Source of the DNA: Streptomyces sp. Edi4
Lineage (GTDB): Bacteria > Actinomycetota > Actinomycetes > Streptomycetales > Streptomycetaceae
DNA length: 64,000 nucleotides
NCBI RefSeq assembly: GCF_040253615.1
Contig: NZ_JBEJGY010000003.1
Span: forward strand, 46,562 to 110,561
Direction: 5' to 3'
In this document: positions 55,894 to 64,000 of the stretch, in pieces
Layout of the letters: each line of letters opens with the position of its first letter
Numbering within the stretch: the first letter of the stretch is position 1
The notes under the pieces: generated by a model
The model's database searches: none
The model's input: only the letters and a program-made list of their open reading frames with translations
What the model was told of the DNA's origin: nothing
Translations under genes and position numbers: made by a program

Positions 55894-57430
55894 TTATGCG
55901 GCGGGGCGAAGTCCTGCCGGGGGGCTGGTGCGGGTGCGGGCATGAGGTTTGCAGGTGAGGCAGGGCTCGATGCGGATGAGGTTGATCGCGGCGCCGGTGA
56001 GCTGGTGCTGGAGGCTGGTCTTGGCCAGGCCACGGTAGCGGGATCCGCGCAGGCCGCAGGCTTGCACTGCCTGGGAGATGGTCCCTTCGGCCCCGGCGCG
56101 GATCTTGTGACGGTCCTTCCGCTCGTCGGTCGCCTGGAGCTTGCGGGCGAGATGGAGGGCCTCGTACTCCTCACGGGGCTTGATGCCGATCTCCCGTCGC
56201 TGGGCTTTCGGGGAGTCGAGGCGGTTCCGCAGCCGGGGGGGCAGGTGCTGCAGCCCGCCGGAGAGAACCGGACCCGGATGGCCAACAGCCCGTCCTGCGA
56301 ACGGCGCTGGTGCCACTGCGTGCTGGTGACGCCGTGGGGGCAGGTCACGTGCTGGTTGTCCCAGTCGATGCTGAAGGCGTCCTGCCCGAAGGCGGCCTCA
56401 CCACGGGCATGCGGCACGGTCACCGACTTCAGCGGCCCGTGCAGCGCGACCTGGTGATCACGGCGGGCGGCGGCCAGAGCGGTGGCGTTGGCATAGGCGG
56501 TGCCCGCCCCGTGCTCGCCGGGCGGCAGGCCCCGCCTCGCGAGGGCGGTGTGGAGGACGGCGGCCATCCGTCGTCGGGGACGGTGGCGGCAGTGGTGGTC
56601 ACGTTCGTGACCAGATGCACCGTCTGCGGCTCACACGTCTGGGTGAGAGGGACCTTGAAACCGTCCCAAAAAGCGTCGCGCTTCACGCTGCCCCTGGCCT
56701 CGGTGCCATACGGAGTGACCAGGCGCTTCGCGCCCGGCGGCCGGTCTTTTGGGGCGGACGGCGCCCCGGCCTGCGGACACCGCCGCGGGGGTCGAGGCGC
56801 TGCGGCAGATGTGGGTCCAGTGCTTCCACCTGGTGCAGGGGCAGGTGGGGCCATCCCCAGCAGCCGCATGCCGTCCGCACCGATCCGCCGGCCCGCTTCG
56901 ACGCGCTTGGCCTGGGACGTGGGGAAGCGGGAGTCCTCGATCCGGGTCGCGTAGTGCGTGAACCAGTCCGGCACAGGACGCGCATTCAGCCAGTCCGGCT
57001 CGGCGAGGGCCACCGCGTTCAGCGCCGCCCGCCCGCTCTCGCCGGCCCACTCCAGCCAGTTCAGCTCACGCGCCGACCACACCACATGCCGGGAGTCCGT
57101 GCGCGCGCCGACCACACCACATGCGGGGAGTCCGTGCGCGCGCCGACCACACCACATGCCGGGAGTCCGTGCGCGCGCCGACCACACCACATGCGGGGAG
57201 TCCGTTCACGCGCCGACCACACCACATGCGGGGAGTCCGTGCGCGCCCTGCCCCCGCCGCCGAGCAGCCCCTCCTGCCGGGCAGCCAGGATGCCCTCCAG
57301 CACCGACCGCCCGCCGTCGGCACTGACCAGCCGGTCCCGGAGCTCCGACAGCACCGCGAAGTCGCACCCCCGGATCGGCCAGGTCCAGCCCCAGCGCGCA
57401 CTTCCAGTCGGCAACGCCGGTCCTCAAGAC
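55894..57430 (-). pseudogene. Decayed IS1182-family transposase
   Basis: Pieces of one IS1182-type (DDE_Tnp_1_6) transposase are spread over different minus-strand frames. Near 57,300-57,400 is DFAVLSELRDRLVSADGG; near 57,000 WAGESGRAALNAVALAEPDWL; near 56,700 KRLVTPYGTEARGSVKRDAFWDG; then HGVTSTQWHQRRSQDGLLAIRVRF, and in another frame IEGT-like AGAEGTISQAVQACGLRGSRYRGLAKT near the end. There are at least two frameshifts, and a tandem repeat array interrupts the N-terminal third. No intact ORF or clear terminal inverted repeats were found. It separates the flavin monooxygenase from the SRPBCC gene. Confidence 0.8.
57071..57245. repeat. Five tandem copies of a 35-bp unit inside the transposase remnant
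   Basis: Units start at 57071, 57106, 57141, 57176 and 57211, each CGCCGACCACACCACATGC plus GGGGAGTCCGTGCGCG with one or two changes. Since 35 is not a multiple of 3, each added copy shifts the transposase frame. Confidence 0.9.
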
Positions 57431-57541
57431 CACAACCGGGTCATGAGGACCGGCGTCACGCACCGGCCCGGATAAGCCAACGCGTCCGCCTTCGCGGCCG
57501 GGCCCCCGGTCGAGTGGCCGGCGCACCGGCCGGGGAGCGGT

Positions 57542-58027
57542 TCAGGTGCTCTGCGCGACGGCCGCGGCGAACCGCTCCAGGGTTTCGCCCGGACTCGGCC
57601 CGTCCAGCGCCCGGAAGATCCCCTCGGCGCCCTCACCATGTCTGTGCAGCTTGACGTGGGCCAGGGACACCTTGGTCCGGCCGGCGTCGAGTGGCTCGAA
57701 GTCGACCTCGATCTCGCTGGCCCGCTCGTCGTTGGGGATGGACTGCCAGCGCCCGTCGATCCGCCACGTCATGACGAGCCGGCGGCCCGGCTCCCACTGA
57801 AGGATTTGGCCCCAGGCGATCTCGGTGCCGTCCACGTCCCACTCGTAGTAGCGGCCGCCCACCCCCGGTTCGAAGGCGAGACCGGCCCGCTCCTTCTTGA
57901 CCAGGATGTGGGACGGCGGCCACCAGTCCTCGGGGCGCTCGGTGAACACCCTGAAGGCTTCCCCGGTCGTGACCGCCACGGTCACCGACTTGCGCACGTC
58001 CGGGATGGTCTGCGTCTGCTCGGGCAC
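57542..58027 (-). CDS. SRPBCC-domain protein (AHSA1-like)
   Basis: A 161-residue single helix-grip protein: SVTVAVTTGEAFRVFTE, then EDWWPPSH, GGRYYEWDVDGTEIAWGQIL, EPGRRLVMTWRIDGRWQ and a long C-terminal helix ending ETLERFAAAVAQST. AHSA1-like SRPBCC proteins bind hydrophobic ligands. In polyketide clusters such single-domain members can act as cyclases or lactonases, but sequence alone does not show this. The start is a GTG at 58027 with GAGGAGGG. A SARP-type promoter upstream ties it to the pathway. It diverges from the ketoreductase gene. Confidence 0.8.
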   Translation of the reverse strand: MPEQTQTIPDVRKSVTVAVTTGEAFRVFTERPEDWWPPSHILVKKERAGLAFEPGVGGRYYEWDVDGTEIAWGQILQWEPGRRLVMTWRIDGRWQSIPNDERASEIEVDFEPLDAGRTKVSLAHVKLHRHGEGAEGIFRALDGPSPGETLERFAAAVAQST

Positions 58028-58065
58028 GGGCCCTCCTCGCTCAGTTGCCGCACGGGACTCCTGCC

Positions 58066-58097
58066 ACGCTGGCCGGGCGCGCTGGACCCTGGATCGA
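58066..58097 (-). promoter_or_regulatory. SARP-type promoter for the SRPBCC gene
   Basis: Minus-strand TCGATCC and TCCAGCG start 11 bp apart, then 8 bp, then CAGCGT. Confidence 0.6.
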
Positions 58098-58172
58098 GCC
58101 CGGCTGGGGGGGTGGTGAACGTCCGGCGCCGGGGCGCGGTCAGGACAGCCGAACGGCCCGCTCGGCCGGGAG

Positions 58173-58204
58173 TCGAGCCCGGCGCGAGGCCCCGGCGTGA
58201 CGGT
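58173..58204 (+). promoter_or_regulatory. SARP-type promoter for the ketoreductase operon
   Basis: TCGAGCC and GCGAGGC start 11 bp apart, then 8 bp, then GACGGT; 42 bp before the ATG at 58246. Confidence 0.65.
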
Positions 58205-58245
58205 CGGCCCACCGCAGGACCGCATACGACCAACGGGAGAGCACC

Positions 58246-59031
58246 ATGACAGACGCGAAACGACGGGTCGCCTTCGTCACGGGCGCGACCAGCGGGATCG
58301 GCCTGGCCGTGGCCGAGCTGCTGGCCCGGCAGGGCGCGGCGGTGTTCGGCGTGGCGCGCGGCGAGGACAGCGTACGCACCGTGGTGAAGCAGCTGCGCGA
58401 AAAGGGCCTGGAGGTCTCCGGCACCGTCTGCGATGTCACCTCCAGCGAGCAGGTGAAGGCCGCGGTCGAGGAGGCCGTCCGGACGTACGGGCGCATCGAC
58501 ATTCTCGTCAACAACGCGGGCAGGGGCGGTGGCGGGGTGACCGCCGAGCTCGCGGACTCGCTGTGGCTGGATGTGATCGACACCAATCTCAACGGCACGT
58601 TCCGGGTGACCCGTGATGTACTGAGCACCGGCCGGATGCGGGACGGCGACTGGGGCCGGATCATCAACATCGCCTCCACCGGCGGCAAGCAGGGCGTGGA
58701 GCTCGCCGCCCCCTACTCGGCGTCCAAGCACGGTGTGGTCGGCTTCACCAAGGCCGTGGGCAAGGAGCTGGCTTTGACGGGCATCACGGTGAACGCCGTG
58801 TGCCCCGGCTATGTCGAGACCCCGATGGCCCAGCGGGTGCGCCAGGGCTACGCCGGCCACTACGGCGTGAGCGAGCAGGACATCCAGGAGAAGTTCAACG
58901 CCAAGATCCCGCTGGGCCGTTACTCCACCCCCCAGGAGGTGGCGGGCCTGGTCGGCTATCTGGCGTCCGACACCGCCGCCTCCATCACGGCGCAGGCGCT
59001 CAACGTCTGTGGCGGCCTGGGAAATTACTGA
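58246..59031 (+). CDS. Type II PKS C-9 ketoreductase (ActIII-like SDR)
   Basis: A 261-residue SDR very close to the actinorhodin ketoreductase. It has TGATSGIG (12-19), NNAGRGGGG near 92, the catalytic Ser144 and Tyr157/Lys161 in APYSASKHGVVGFTKA, and the hallmark C-terminus QALNVCGGLGNY. It reduces the C-9 carbonyl of the nascent poly-beta-ketone on the ACP, setting the first-ring fold that the didomain aromatase at 4.4 kb then handles. It is the first of three plus-strand genes with the flavin reductase and the MBL-fold gene. Confidence 0.96.
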   Translation: MTDAKRRVAFVTGATSGIGLAVAELLARQGAAVFGVARGEDSVRTVVKQLREKGLEVSGTVCDVTSSEQVKAAVEEAVRTYGRIDILVNNAGRGGGGVTAELADSLWLDVIDTNLNGTFRVTRDVLSTGRMRDGDWGRIINIASTGGKQGVELAAPYSASKHGVVGFTKAVGKELALTGITVNAVCPGYVETPMAQRVRQGYAGHYGVSEQDIQEKFNAKIPLGRYSTPQEVAGLVGYLASDTAASITAQALNVCGGLGNY

Positions 59032-59059
59032 AGACCGCTATCAGAGACGGAGCCCTACC

Positions 59060-59617
59060 ATGACCCACACGGGTGGCACACTGCTCGCCGCAGGTCCCGA
59101 CGTGGCCGCGTTCCGCGCCGCGATGGGGCGCTTTCCCACCGGCGTCACTCTGCTCACGCAGGGAAGCGGCGACGACACCGTCGTCATGACCCTGAACAGC
59201 CTGACCTCCGTGTCGCTCAACCCCATGCTGCTCCTGGTCTCGGTCAAGTCCGACGGCCGGATGCGGCCGCGCGTGGTGAACGGCGGCGGCTTCGCGGTGA
59301 ACGTGCTCAGCGAGGAACACCAGGAGCTGGCAGCGCAGTTCAGCCATCCCGACCGCCCGCAGGGACAGTCCGCGATGCTACGCCTCGGCGCGGTCGAGGG
59401 CGTCCTTGGGAACGCGGTGGTCCCGGAGGCCGAGGCCTTTTTCGAGTGCGAGCTGTACGCCACGCACGAGGCCGGGGACCATGTCCTGCTCGTGGGCCGG
59501 ATCGTCGCCCTGCACGACCGGGCGGGCGACCCGAGGCCGCTGCTCTTCCACCGCGGCCGTTACGCCCGGCTGGGCGCGGCCGAGGCTGACATGCGCCAAG
59601 GGGGCCGGGCCGCGTGA
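59060..59617 (+). CDS. NAD(P)H:flavin reductase (HpaC/ActVB-like)
   Basis: A 185-residue split-barrel FMN reductase. It has FRAAMGRFPTGVTLLT, TLNSLTSVSLNPMLLLVSV and NGGFAVNVLSEEH-like motifs, ending LFHRGRYARL. It makes reduced flavin for two-component monooxygenases, most simply the group D enzyme at 54.6-55.7 kb. Its stop overlaps the GTG of the next gene (GTGA). The ATG at 59060 has a weak GGAG site. Confidence 0.92.
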   Translation: MTHTGGTLLAAGPDVAAFRAAMGRFPTGVTLLTQGSGDDTVVMTLNSLTSVSLNPMLLLVSVKSDGRMRPRVVNGGGFAVNVLSEEHQELAAQFSHPDRPQGQSAMLRLGAVEGVLGNAVVPEAEAFFECELYATHEAGDHVLLVGRIVALHDRAGDPRPLLFHRGRYARLGAAEADMRQGGRAA

Positions 59618-60531
59618 ACGCGGTAACCATCGCCCCGCCGTCACTGCGCCAAGTCGCCGACGGTGTATGGGCGTTCGAACAGCCCGGCGGCGGGTGGTGC
59701 CTGAACAACGCGGGGCTGATCGTCGGCGAGGACCGGGCCGTGCTGATCGATACGGTGGCGACCCAGTCACGCGCCCGGCGGCTGCGCACACAGACCGAAC
59801 AGGTCGCCCCGCGCGGGGTGGACTACGTCGTCAACACCCATTTCCATGGCGACCACACCTTCGGCAACGGGCAGTTCACCCCTCGTGCGGTGATCGTCGC
59901 CCACGAGGGGACCCGGGCGGACTCCGAGGAGGCCGGCCTCGGCATGCGACAGCTGTGGCCGTCCGTGGAGTGGGGTGAGACGCCCCTGACCCTGCCGTCG
60001 CTCACCTTCCGGGACACCCTGACCCTGCACACCGGCGGGCCACGGGTCGAGCTGCTGCACGTCGGCCCCGCGCACACCCCGAACGACGTGGTGGCGTGGG
60101 TGCCGGAACGCTCGGTGCTCTTCACGGGGGACGTGGTGTGGTCGGCCGTCACCCCCTTCCTCCTGATGGGCTCGCTCTGCGGTTCCCTGCTGGCCCTGGA
60201 GCGGATGCGGGCCCTGGAGCCGCGCACGGTGGTCGCGGGCCACGGCCCGGTCGGCGGGCCCGAGTTGCTGGACTTCACCGAGCGGTATGTCCGGCTGCTG
60301 CAACGACTGGCCCACGACGGGGCGCGGGACGGCCTGACCCCGCTTCAGTGCGCGGCACAAGCCGAGCTCGGGGAGTTCACGGGACTGGTCGACTCAGAGC
60401 GGCTGGTCGGCAATCTGCACCGGGCCTACGCCGAACAGGACGGCCTGCCGCCGGGGGCACGGATCGACGTTCTGGAGTCCTTCAGGGAGATGGTCGCGTT
60501 CAACGGAGGGCCGCCCGTCTGCCACGCCTGA
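59614..60531 (+). CDS. Metallo-beta-lactamase-fold hydrolase
   Basis: A 305-residue MBL-fold protein with the metal motif THFHGDH (75-81), a later HTPNDVV His, FTGDVVW and GHGPVGG supplying further ligands. In aromatic polyketide clusters MBL-fold proteins such as those of the ActIV type act as cyclases or thioesterases releasing the ACP-bound chain. Here that role is plausible because the gene is coupled to the ketoreductase operon. A lactonase or glyoxalase-like function cannot be excluded. It starts at a GTG overlapping the flavin reductase stop. Confidence 0.88.
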   Translation: MNAVTIAPPSLRQVADGVWAFEQPGGGWCLNNAGLIVGEDRAVLIDTVATQSRARRLRTQTEQVAPRGVDYVVNTHFHGDHTFGNGQFTPRAVIVAHEGTRADSEEAGLGMRQLWPSVEWGETPLTLPSLTFRDTLTLHTGGPRVELLHVGPAHTPNDVVAWVPERSVLFTGDVVWSAVTPFLLMGSLCGSLLALERMRALEPRTVVAGHGPVGGPELLDFTERYVRLLQRLAHDGARDGLTPLQCAAQAELGEFTGLVDSERLVGNLHRAYAEQDGLPPGARIDVLESFREMVAFNGGPPVCHA

Positions 60532-60715
60532 GCAGGGGCCAGGCCCGGCGGCGAGAGGAAGCCCCCGCTCGGGGCGGCCGGCGCCGGGGACAACGAGGGC
60601 ATCGAGGCGCACACCTGCCGGAACATCGGCTGATCCACCAGCACGCCTACGGAAAGGAGCCCTGCCTCAGGGCCCCTTTCCCTATACGTCGGCCCTGCCC
60701 CGGTACCGCGGCGCC

Positions 60716-61174
60716 TCACCGATGCGGATCGGGGCCCGGGGTGTCGCGGCGGATCACCCGCTTGCTCGTGAACAGCACCCCCTCGCGGCGCACCAGCACG
60801 TCATCGACGCTGAACGTGGGCTGGAAGCTCACCTTGCCCCCGCGGTCGGTGAGAGCGACCAGGGTGTAGTACGAGACCCGCAGCGTGTCCGGGTCGTCCG
60901 CGTCGGCCTCCACCAGCAGGTGATCGAACCAGTGGCGCACCGCGACGTCCTTGTAGCGCGGCAGACTGGCCCGCATCCCGGCGAGCATCTCCTGGCGCCC
61001 CCGCTGCACGGAGCCGCCCGCGTGCCACACCTCGCCGTCCTCGGTGAACGTCTGGGCGAAACCTTCGATGTCCAGTGCGTCCACTCGCCGGACCTGCCAC
61101 GCGTAGTACGTCTGGACCTCGGCGTAGAGGTCCCCGGAGACCAAGGTGTACCTACCGCGAACCGTCTGGGACAC
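60716..61174 (-). CDS. SnoaL-like/NTF2-fold protein, copy 2
   Basis: A 152-residue relative of the protein at 11122-11652. Shared features are SGDLYAEVQTYYAWQ at the start, FAQTFTEDGEVWH, then GKVSFQPTFSVDDVLVRREGVLFTSKRVI. The fold is that of SnoaL-like cyclases, with no decisive catalytic set visible. The start is a GTG at 61174 with AAAGGAG. It is the rightmost gene I assign to the cluster, with a SARP-type site upstream. Beyond its promoter, about 200 bp (61274-61476) show nothing clear. Confidence 0.78.
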   Translation of the reverse strand: MSQTVRGRYTLVSGDLYAEVQTYYAWQVRRVDALDIEGFAQTFTEDGEVWHAGGSVQRGRQEMLAGMRASLPRYKDVAVRHWFDHLLVEADADDPDTLRVSYYTLVALTDRGGKVSFQPTFSVDDVLVRREGVLFTSKRVIRRDTPGPDPHR

Positions 61175-61241
61175 GGCGACTCCTTTCCATAAAGGCCCGC
61201 CGCCGGAACTGACGGCATCGGCCGCCGCCCACGCTTGCGCA

Positions 61242-61273
61242 ACCCGCTCCAGCCCCGCTGGAGCACCGGTCCA
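61242..61273 (-). promoter_or_regulatory. SARP-type promoter for the second SnoaL-like gene
   Basis: Minus-strand TGGACCG and TCCAGCG start 11 bp apart, then 8 bp, then GCGGGT. It marks the likely right edge of the regulon. Confidence 0.5.
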
Positions 61274-61476
61274 GCCACACCCCTCAAGGTCACCCCCGGA
61301 ATGTGGACACAGGGGTTCATGCTGCGAGCGAGAGCTCAGCTGTCGTGTGGTCCTGCTGTTCGCACTCCACCGGATAAGGGGTAGTCCAGCGCGCTGCGGC
61401 ACCGACGGACGCTGCAACAGGCGACCTACGGGAAGATCTCCGGCCTCGCCCGACGGAACGTCGAAAACAGCTCCCG

Positions 61477-62315
61477 GTGCACCGTTCATCGTTCCAGGCT
61501 CAGCCAGCAGCTCCCGGCGAGGGCATCGCCACAACGCGAGCCGACCCGGTGTCAACGGCCACACAGTTCGGTTCTGACACCCCGGCCGAGGTCGTTGACG
61601 ACGACGCGGTCGCCTGGCGGACCCGGGCCACCGCCCGGGGCACCACCGCACGGAACACCGGGGCCACCGCGTACACCCCGCCGCGGTCCCCCGGCCACTA
61701 CGCCGATCCCGAAACCGGACTCAGCCACAACTATCTCCGCCCCCACGCCCCCGAGACCGCCCGGTACACCAGCCCTGCCCCCCCCAGTTGAACCCCGGCC
61801 CCAATCCGGTCGCCTACGAGACCCACGCCCAGTCCGAACTCGACCCTCTGGGCCTGACCCACTGCAACCAGGCCGACGTCACCTGAGACGGCCGCGCCCA
61901 GTACGGGCCCCTGGGCCCGGGCGACCACGCAACCGGCGCCCGTGCCACCCTGGAACCCGACATGACGGACGGCAAGACCCGCCCCCGCGTCCACGTTCCC
62001 CGACACCAAAAAGGCGCGGCCCGCAACAAAAGCCACCTACGGGGAGCCCAGCTCGGCGGCTCAAACAGGGACCCACGCAACTTCGTCGCCATGCACGCCT
62101 GTGCCAACAGCCCCGTCATGCGGCAGCTCGAAAACGACGTACGCACACCCATGGACCGCGGCGAAACGATCACCCACCACGACACACCGATCCACCCGAC
62201 CAACGACCCCACCGACGTCGTGCCCGTCGCTACCACCACCCAGCCCCACGGCAACCCAGGGTCCCAGTTCACGCCACTGCACTCAGGCTCCCCACGAACT
62301 CCGTCACCATCATGA
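61477..62315 (+). pseudogene. Truncated, decayed Rhs-type toxin (C-terminal part with nuclease-like domain)
   Basis: The plus strand shows the end of an Rhs core, YADPETGLSHNYLRPHAPETARYTSP, in one frame. A frameshift near 61,785 leads to the pre-toxin sequence NPGPNPVAYE and DPLGL in a second frame. An in-frame TGA at 61884 then interrupts the toxin domain, whose rest (HLRGAQLGGSNRDPRNFVAMHACANSPVMRQLE) resembles DNA/RNA non-specific endonuclease-type toxins. The large N-terminal Rhs part is absent. The gene ends ATGA-overlapping the immunity gene. It cannot make an intact toxin as sequenced. Confidence 0.8.
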
Positions 62316-62888
62316 ACGACCCCCCCACCCCAGGACCGCTGATGAACCCTTCTCTCACCCGCCTCACCGAGCTGCCGCCTCCTCCCGACGCAGCCCCCCA
62401 GGACTGGGCGACCGAGGAGAGGCAACTGGGCACCGAACCACCCCAGGACTACAAGGAACTGGCCAACACCTACGGCGGCGGCCTGTCCGACGAGAACGTC
62501 TGGCTGCTGACACCCGCCTGCCCCCAACCGCGCTACGACCTGCTCTCCATGAACGCCCAGTACCGTGCATCACTGCAACTCCCGTGGGACAGCGGCGAGC
62601 CACGCCCCGGCCGAACTGAACCAGGACGGCGCACGCCTCATCCCCTGGGCCCACAAGGACGAAGGCAGCGAAGTGCTCCACTTCCTGTCGGCCCCCGGAC
62701 ACAAACCCGAGAACTGGCCCATCCTCATCAACGAGGGCCGCGGTCCGCAATGGGAACGGCATGCCGGACCCTGCACCACGTTCCTGCTGACACTGATGAC
62801 CGGAGAGACCGAATCCGCGTACCTCCCCGACACGCCACTGGACCAGCACCTCTTCGAGACCAACAAGGAAATCCCCGCCAACGGGTAA
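62312..62888 (+). pseudogene. Frameshifted SUKH (SMI1/KNR4) immunity gene
   Basis: The first part (TELPPPPDAAPQDWATEERQ, then QDYKELANTYGGGL) is a SUKH-family immunity protein; the second part (PAELNQDGARLIPWAHKDEG and WPILINEGRGPQWERHAG, TGETESAYLPDTPLDQHLF) continues in another frame. One extra C in the CCCC run at 62605-62608 explains the shift. It follows its toxin directly, as such immunity genes do. The 298 bp after it (62889-63186) show only a possible left end of the IS3 element. Confidence 0.8.
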
Positions 62889-63186
62889 AGACAGGACACG
62901 CCAAAGCTCTCCAGCTCCCGGACCTGATCCGTAAAAAGTCCTCGAGTACCAAACGTCATGCATGCCGCTAGCCTGCCGGTTACCGTCGGTGCTTCGGCCA
63001 GAGAATGCCGGCCCGTGCTCCGCCCCAGCCGCCACAGGCCGAAGGAGGTGGACCGGACGGCAACGGAACAGCGGTGCTGTAGCACGCCTATGACCACGAA
63101 CACGGCACCGCTCGGGGCCTTGACCCCTGATGTCGGACACACGAGACACTGGACCCTGCGGATCCGAGAACGGACATCTCGTGGTC

Positions 63187-63498
63187 ATGAAGAACTACCC
63201 GCCGCAGTTCAAAGCGGACGCGGTCACGCTGTATGAGACACGACCTGACGCGACGATCAAATCGGTCGCTGCCCATCTGGGGATCAATCCGGAGACCCTG
63301 CGCAACCGGGTCAGGGCTGGACGAGCAAGCCATCCACGAGGACGCCGGACGCCGCAGACGGCCCAGCCGCCGGCCCCGCCGGAGGCAAAGAACGCGGCCC
63401 TGCACAAAAAGATCCGCGAGCGGGAGGAGGAACGCGAGATCCTGCACAAAGCGGCCAAGTACGCGGCCAAGTACTCCACCGGGCAGACGCGCTGGTGA
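63187..63498 (+). CDS. IS3-family transposase OrfA
   Basis: A 103-residue helix-turn-helix protein: KNYPPQFKADAVTLYETRP, IKSVAAHLGINPETLRNRVR, then a coiled segment KIREREEEREILHKAAKY ending in TRW. This is the usual OrfA (DNA-binding and leucine-zipper part) of IS3-type transposases. Its stop overlaps the orfB GTG (GTGA). Confidence 0.85.
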   Translation: MKNYPPQFKADAVTLYETRPDATIKSVAAHLGINPETLRNRVRAGRASHPRGRRTPQTAQPPAPPEAKNAALHKKIREREEEREILHKAAKYAAKYSTGQTRW

Positions 63499-64000
63499 AC
63501 CACTTCCAGTGCGACGCCGACCATCAGCGCCGCTACCGCGTGAAGCCGCTGCGCAGCACCCTCCGCGTCAGCCGCTCAAGCTTCCACTACTGGCACCGCA
63601 CCACCACGGGCCCGGCAGCCCGGCAGCCCGGCAGCCCGGCAGCCCGGCAGCCCGGCAGCCCGCCAGGCGACCGACGCACACTTGGCCGCCCGGACACGGG
63701 CCCTGCACCAGGAAACGGACGGCACCTACAGAGCCCCGAGAATCACCGCCGAGCCCCGCAAGACCAGCGCTGAGGCGGCCAACCACCAAGCGGGCCCCCA
63801 GGATCATACGGGCGTCCAGGACCGAAGGGGCCCGGTCACGCCACCGGCACCGCACCACCGTCCCCGACCCGGCCGCAGCCAGGACGCCGGACCTGACCAG
63901 CCGCGACCCCACCACAGGCCAGCCGAACACGAAGTACATCGCCGACATCACCCACCTCCCCCTCGACAGCGGGAAGTTCTGCCACCCGGCAACCATCATC
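63495..64000 (+). pseudogene. IS3-family OrfB (transposase catalytic part), frameshifted and partial
   Basis: The N-terminus reads NHFQCDADHQRRYRVKPL and SRSSFHYWHR as in IS3 OrfB. The frame is lost at an 8-bp repeat array, and family sequence (PNTKYIADITHLPLDSGKF, the first DDE segment) returns in another frame near 63,920-63,990. The gene runs off the window. Confidence 0.8.
63611..63662. repeat. Six tandem copies of an 8-bp unit (CCCGGCAG)
   Basis: The array lies in orfB of the IS3 element; 8 bp is not a multiple of 3, so copy-number change shifts the frame. Confidence 0.85.

Larger units (their letters stand above)
63187..64000 (+). mobile_element. IS3-family insertion sequence, damaged and cut by the window edge
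   Basis: OrfA (63187-63498) and orfB remnants (from 63495) of one IS3-type element. The left terminal repeat may lie near 63128, where TGATGTCGGACAC occurs, but the right end is outside the window. Confidence 0.75.

Noticed and set aside
57071..57245. CRISPR array
   Set aside because: The 35-bp units are directly tandem without variable spacers, so this is a minisatellite.

Overview
The window reads as high-G+C actinomycete DNA, most probably Streptomyces: nearly every codon ends in G or C, GTG and TTG starts are common, and purine-rich ribosome binding sites recur. About 61 kb of it is one interior part of a type II (aromatic) polyketide gene cluster with a deoxysugar branch. The minimal PKS (KS-alpha, KS-beta, ACP) and any pathway regulator are not in the window and probably lie beyond the left edge. 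The last 3 kb (61.4-64 kb) is accessory debris: a broken Rhs-type toxin/immunity pair and a damaged IS3 element.

Layout. 0-9.5 kb (minus strand): starter-unit supply and early polyketide steps, with an acyl-CoA dehydrogenase (cut by the edge), a fatty-acyl-AMP ligase, a small acyl-CoA carboxylase epsilon subunit, an ABM-fold monooxygenase, a didomain aromatase/cyclase, a KSIII-like acyltransferase with Ser in place of Cys, a citramalate synthase and an alpha-methylacyl-CoA racemase. 9.7-31.2 kb: three P450s, a SnoaL-like protein, deoxysugar genes (2,3-dehydratase, 4-ketoreductase, 3,5-epimerase, 3-ketoreductase), an acyltransferase, two AlkZ-type DNA glycosylases, an MFS pump, three O-methyltransferases and a frameshifted glycosyltransferase. 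31.4-39.4 kb: a complete S-adenosylmethionine regeneration operon (ahcY-metK-adenosine kinase-metH-metF). 39.5-61.2 kb: dTDP-glucose dehydratase and synthase, several reductases, an epoxide hydrolase, a third AlkZ-type glycosylase, a serine-hydrolase homologue lacking its serine, a second pump, a ferredoxin and its reductase, a fourth P450, a two-component flavin monooxygenase with a flavin reductase, an ActIII-type ketoreductase, a metallo-beta-lactamase-fold protein and a second SnoaL-like protein. A decayed IS1182-type transposase sits at 55.9-57.4 kb and a hairpin MITE at 41.5 kb.

How it fits together (inference). Citramalate synthase, acyl-CoA dehydrogenase, racemase, acyl ligase and the KSIII-like acyltransferase suggest a branched starter such as 2-methylbutyryl. 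An aromatic polyketide is then folded, reduced, heavily oxidised and methylated, decorated with at least one acylated 2,6-dideoxyhexose, and exported. Three AlkZ-family glycosylases and an epoxide hydrolase point to a DNA-alkylating product. The gene content most resembles what I recall of trioxacarcin/LL-D49194-type clusters; I could not run a search to confirm this.

The most striking structural signal is regulatory. More than 20 intergenic or gene-end sites share one architecture: two TCGAG-like heptamers exactly 11 bp apart, then 8 bp, then a -10-like hexamer. This is the promoter type bound by SARP activators such as ActII-ORF4 and DnrI. The sites precede biosynthetic, resistance, export and SAM-regeneration genes, so one SARP encoded outside the window probably controls all of them. 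Several sites place the predicted transcription start at or next to the start codon, predicting leaderless mRNAs.
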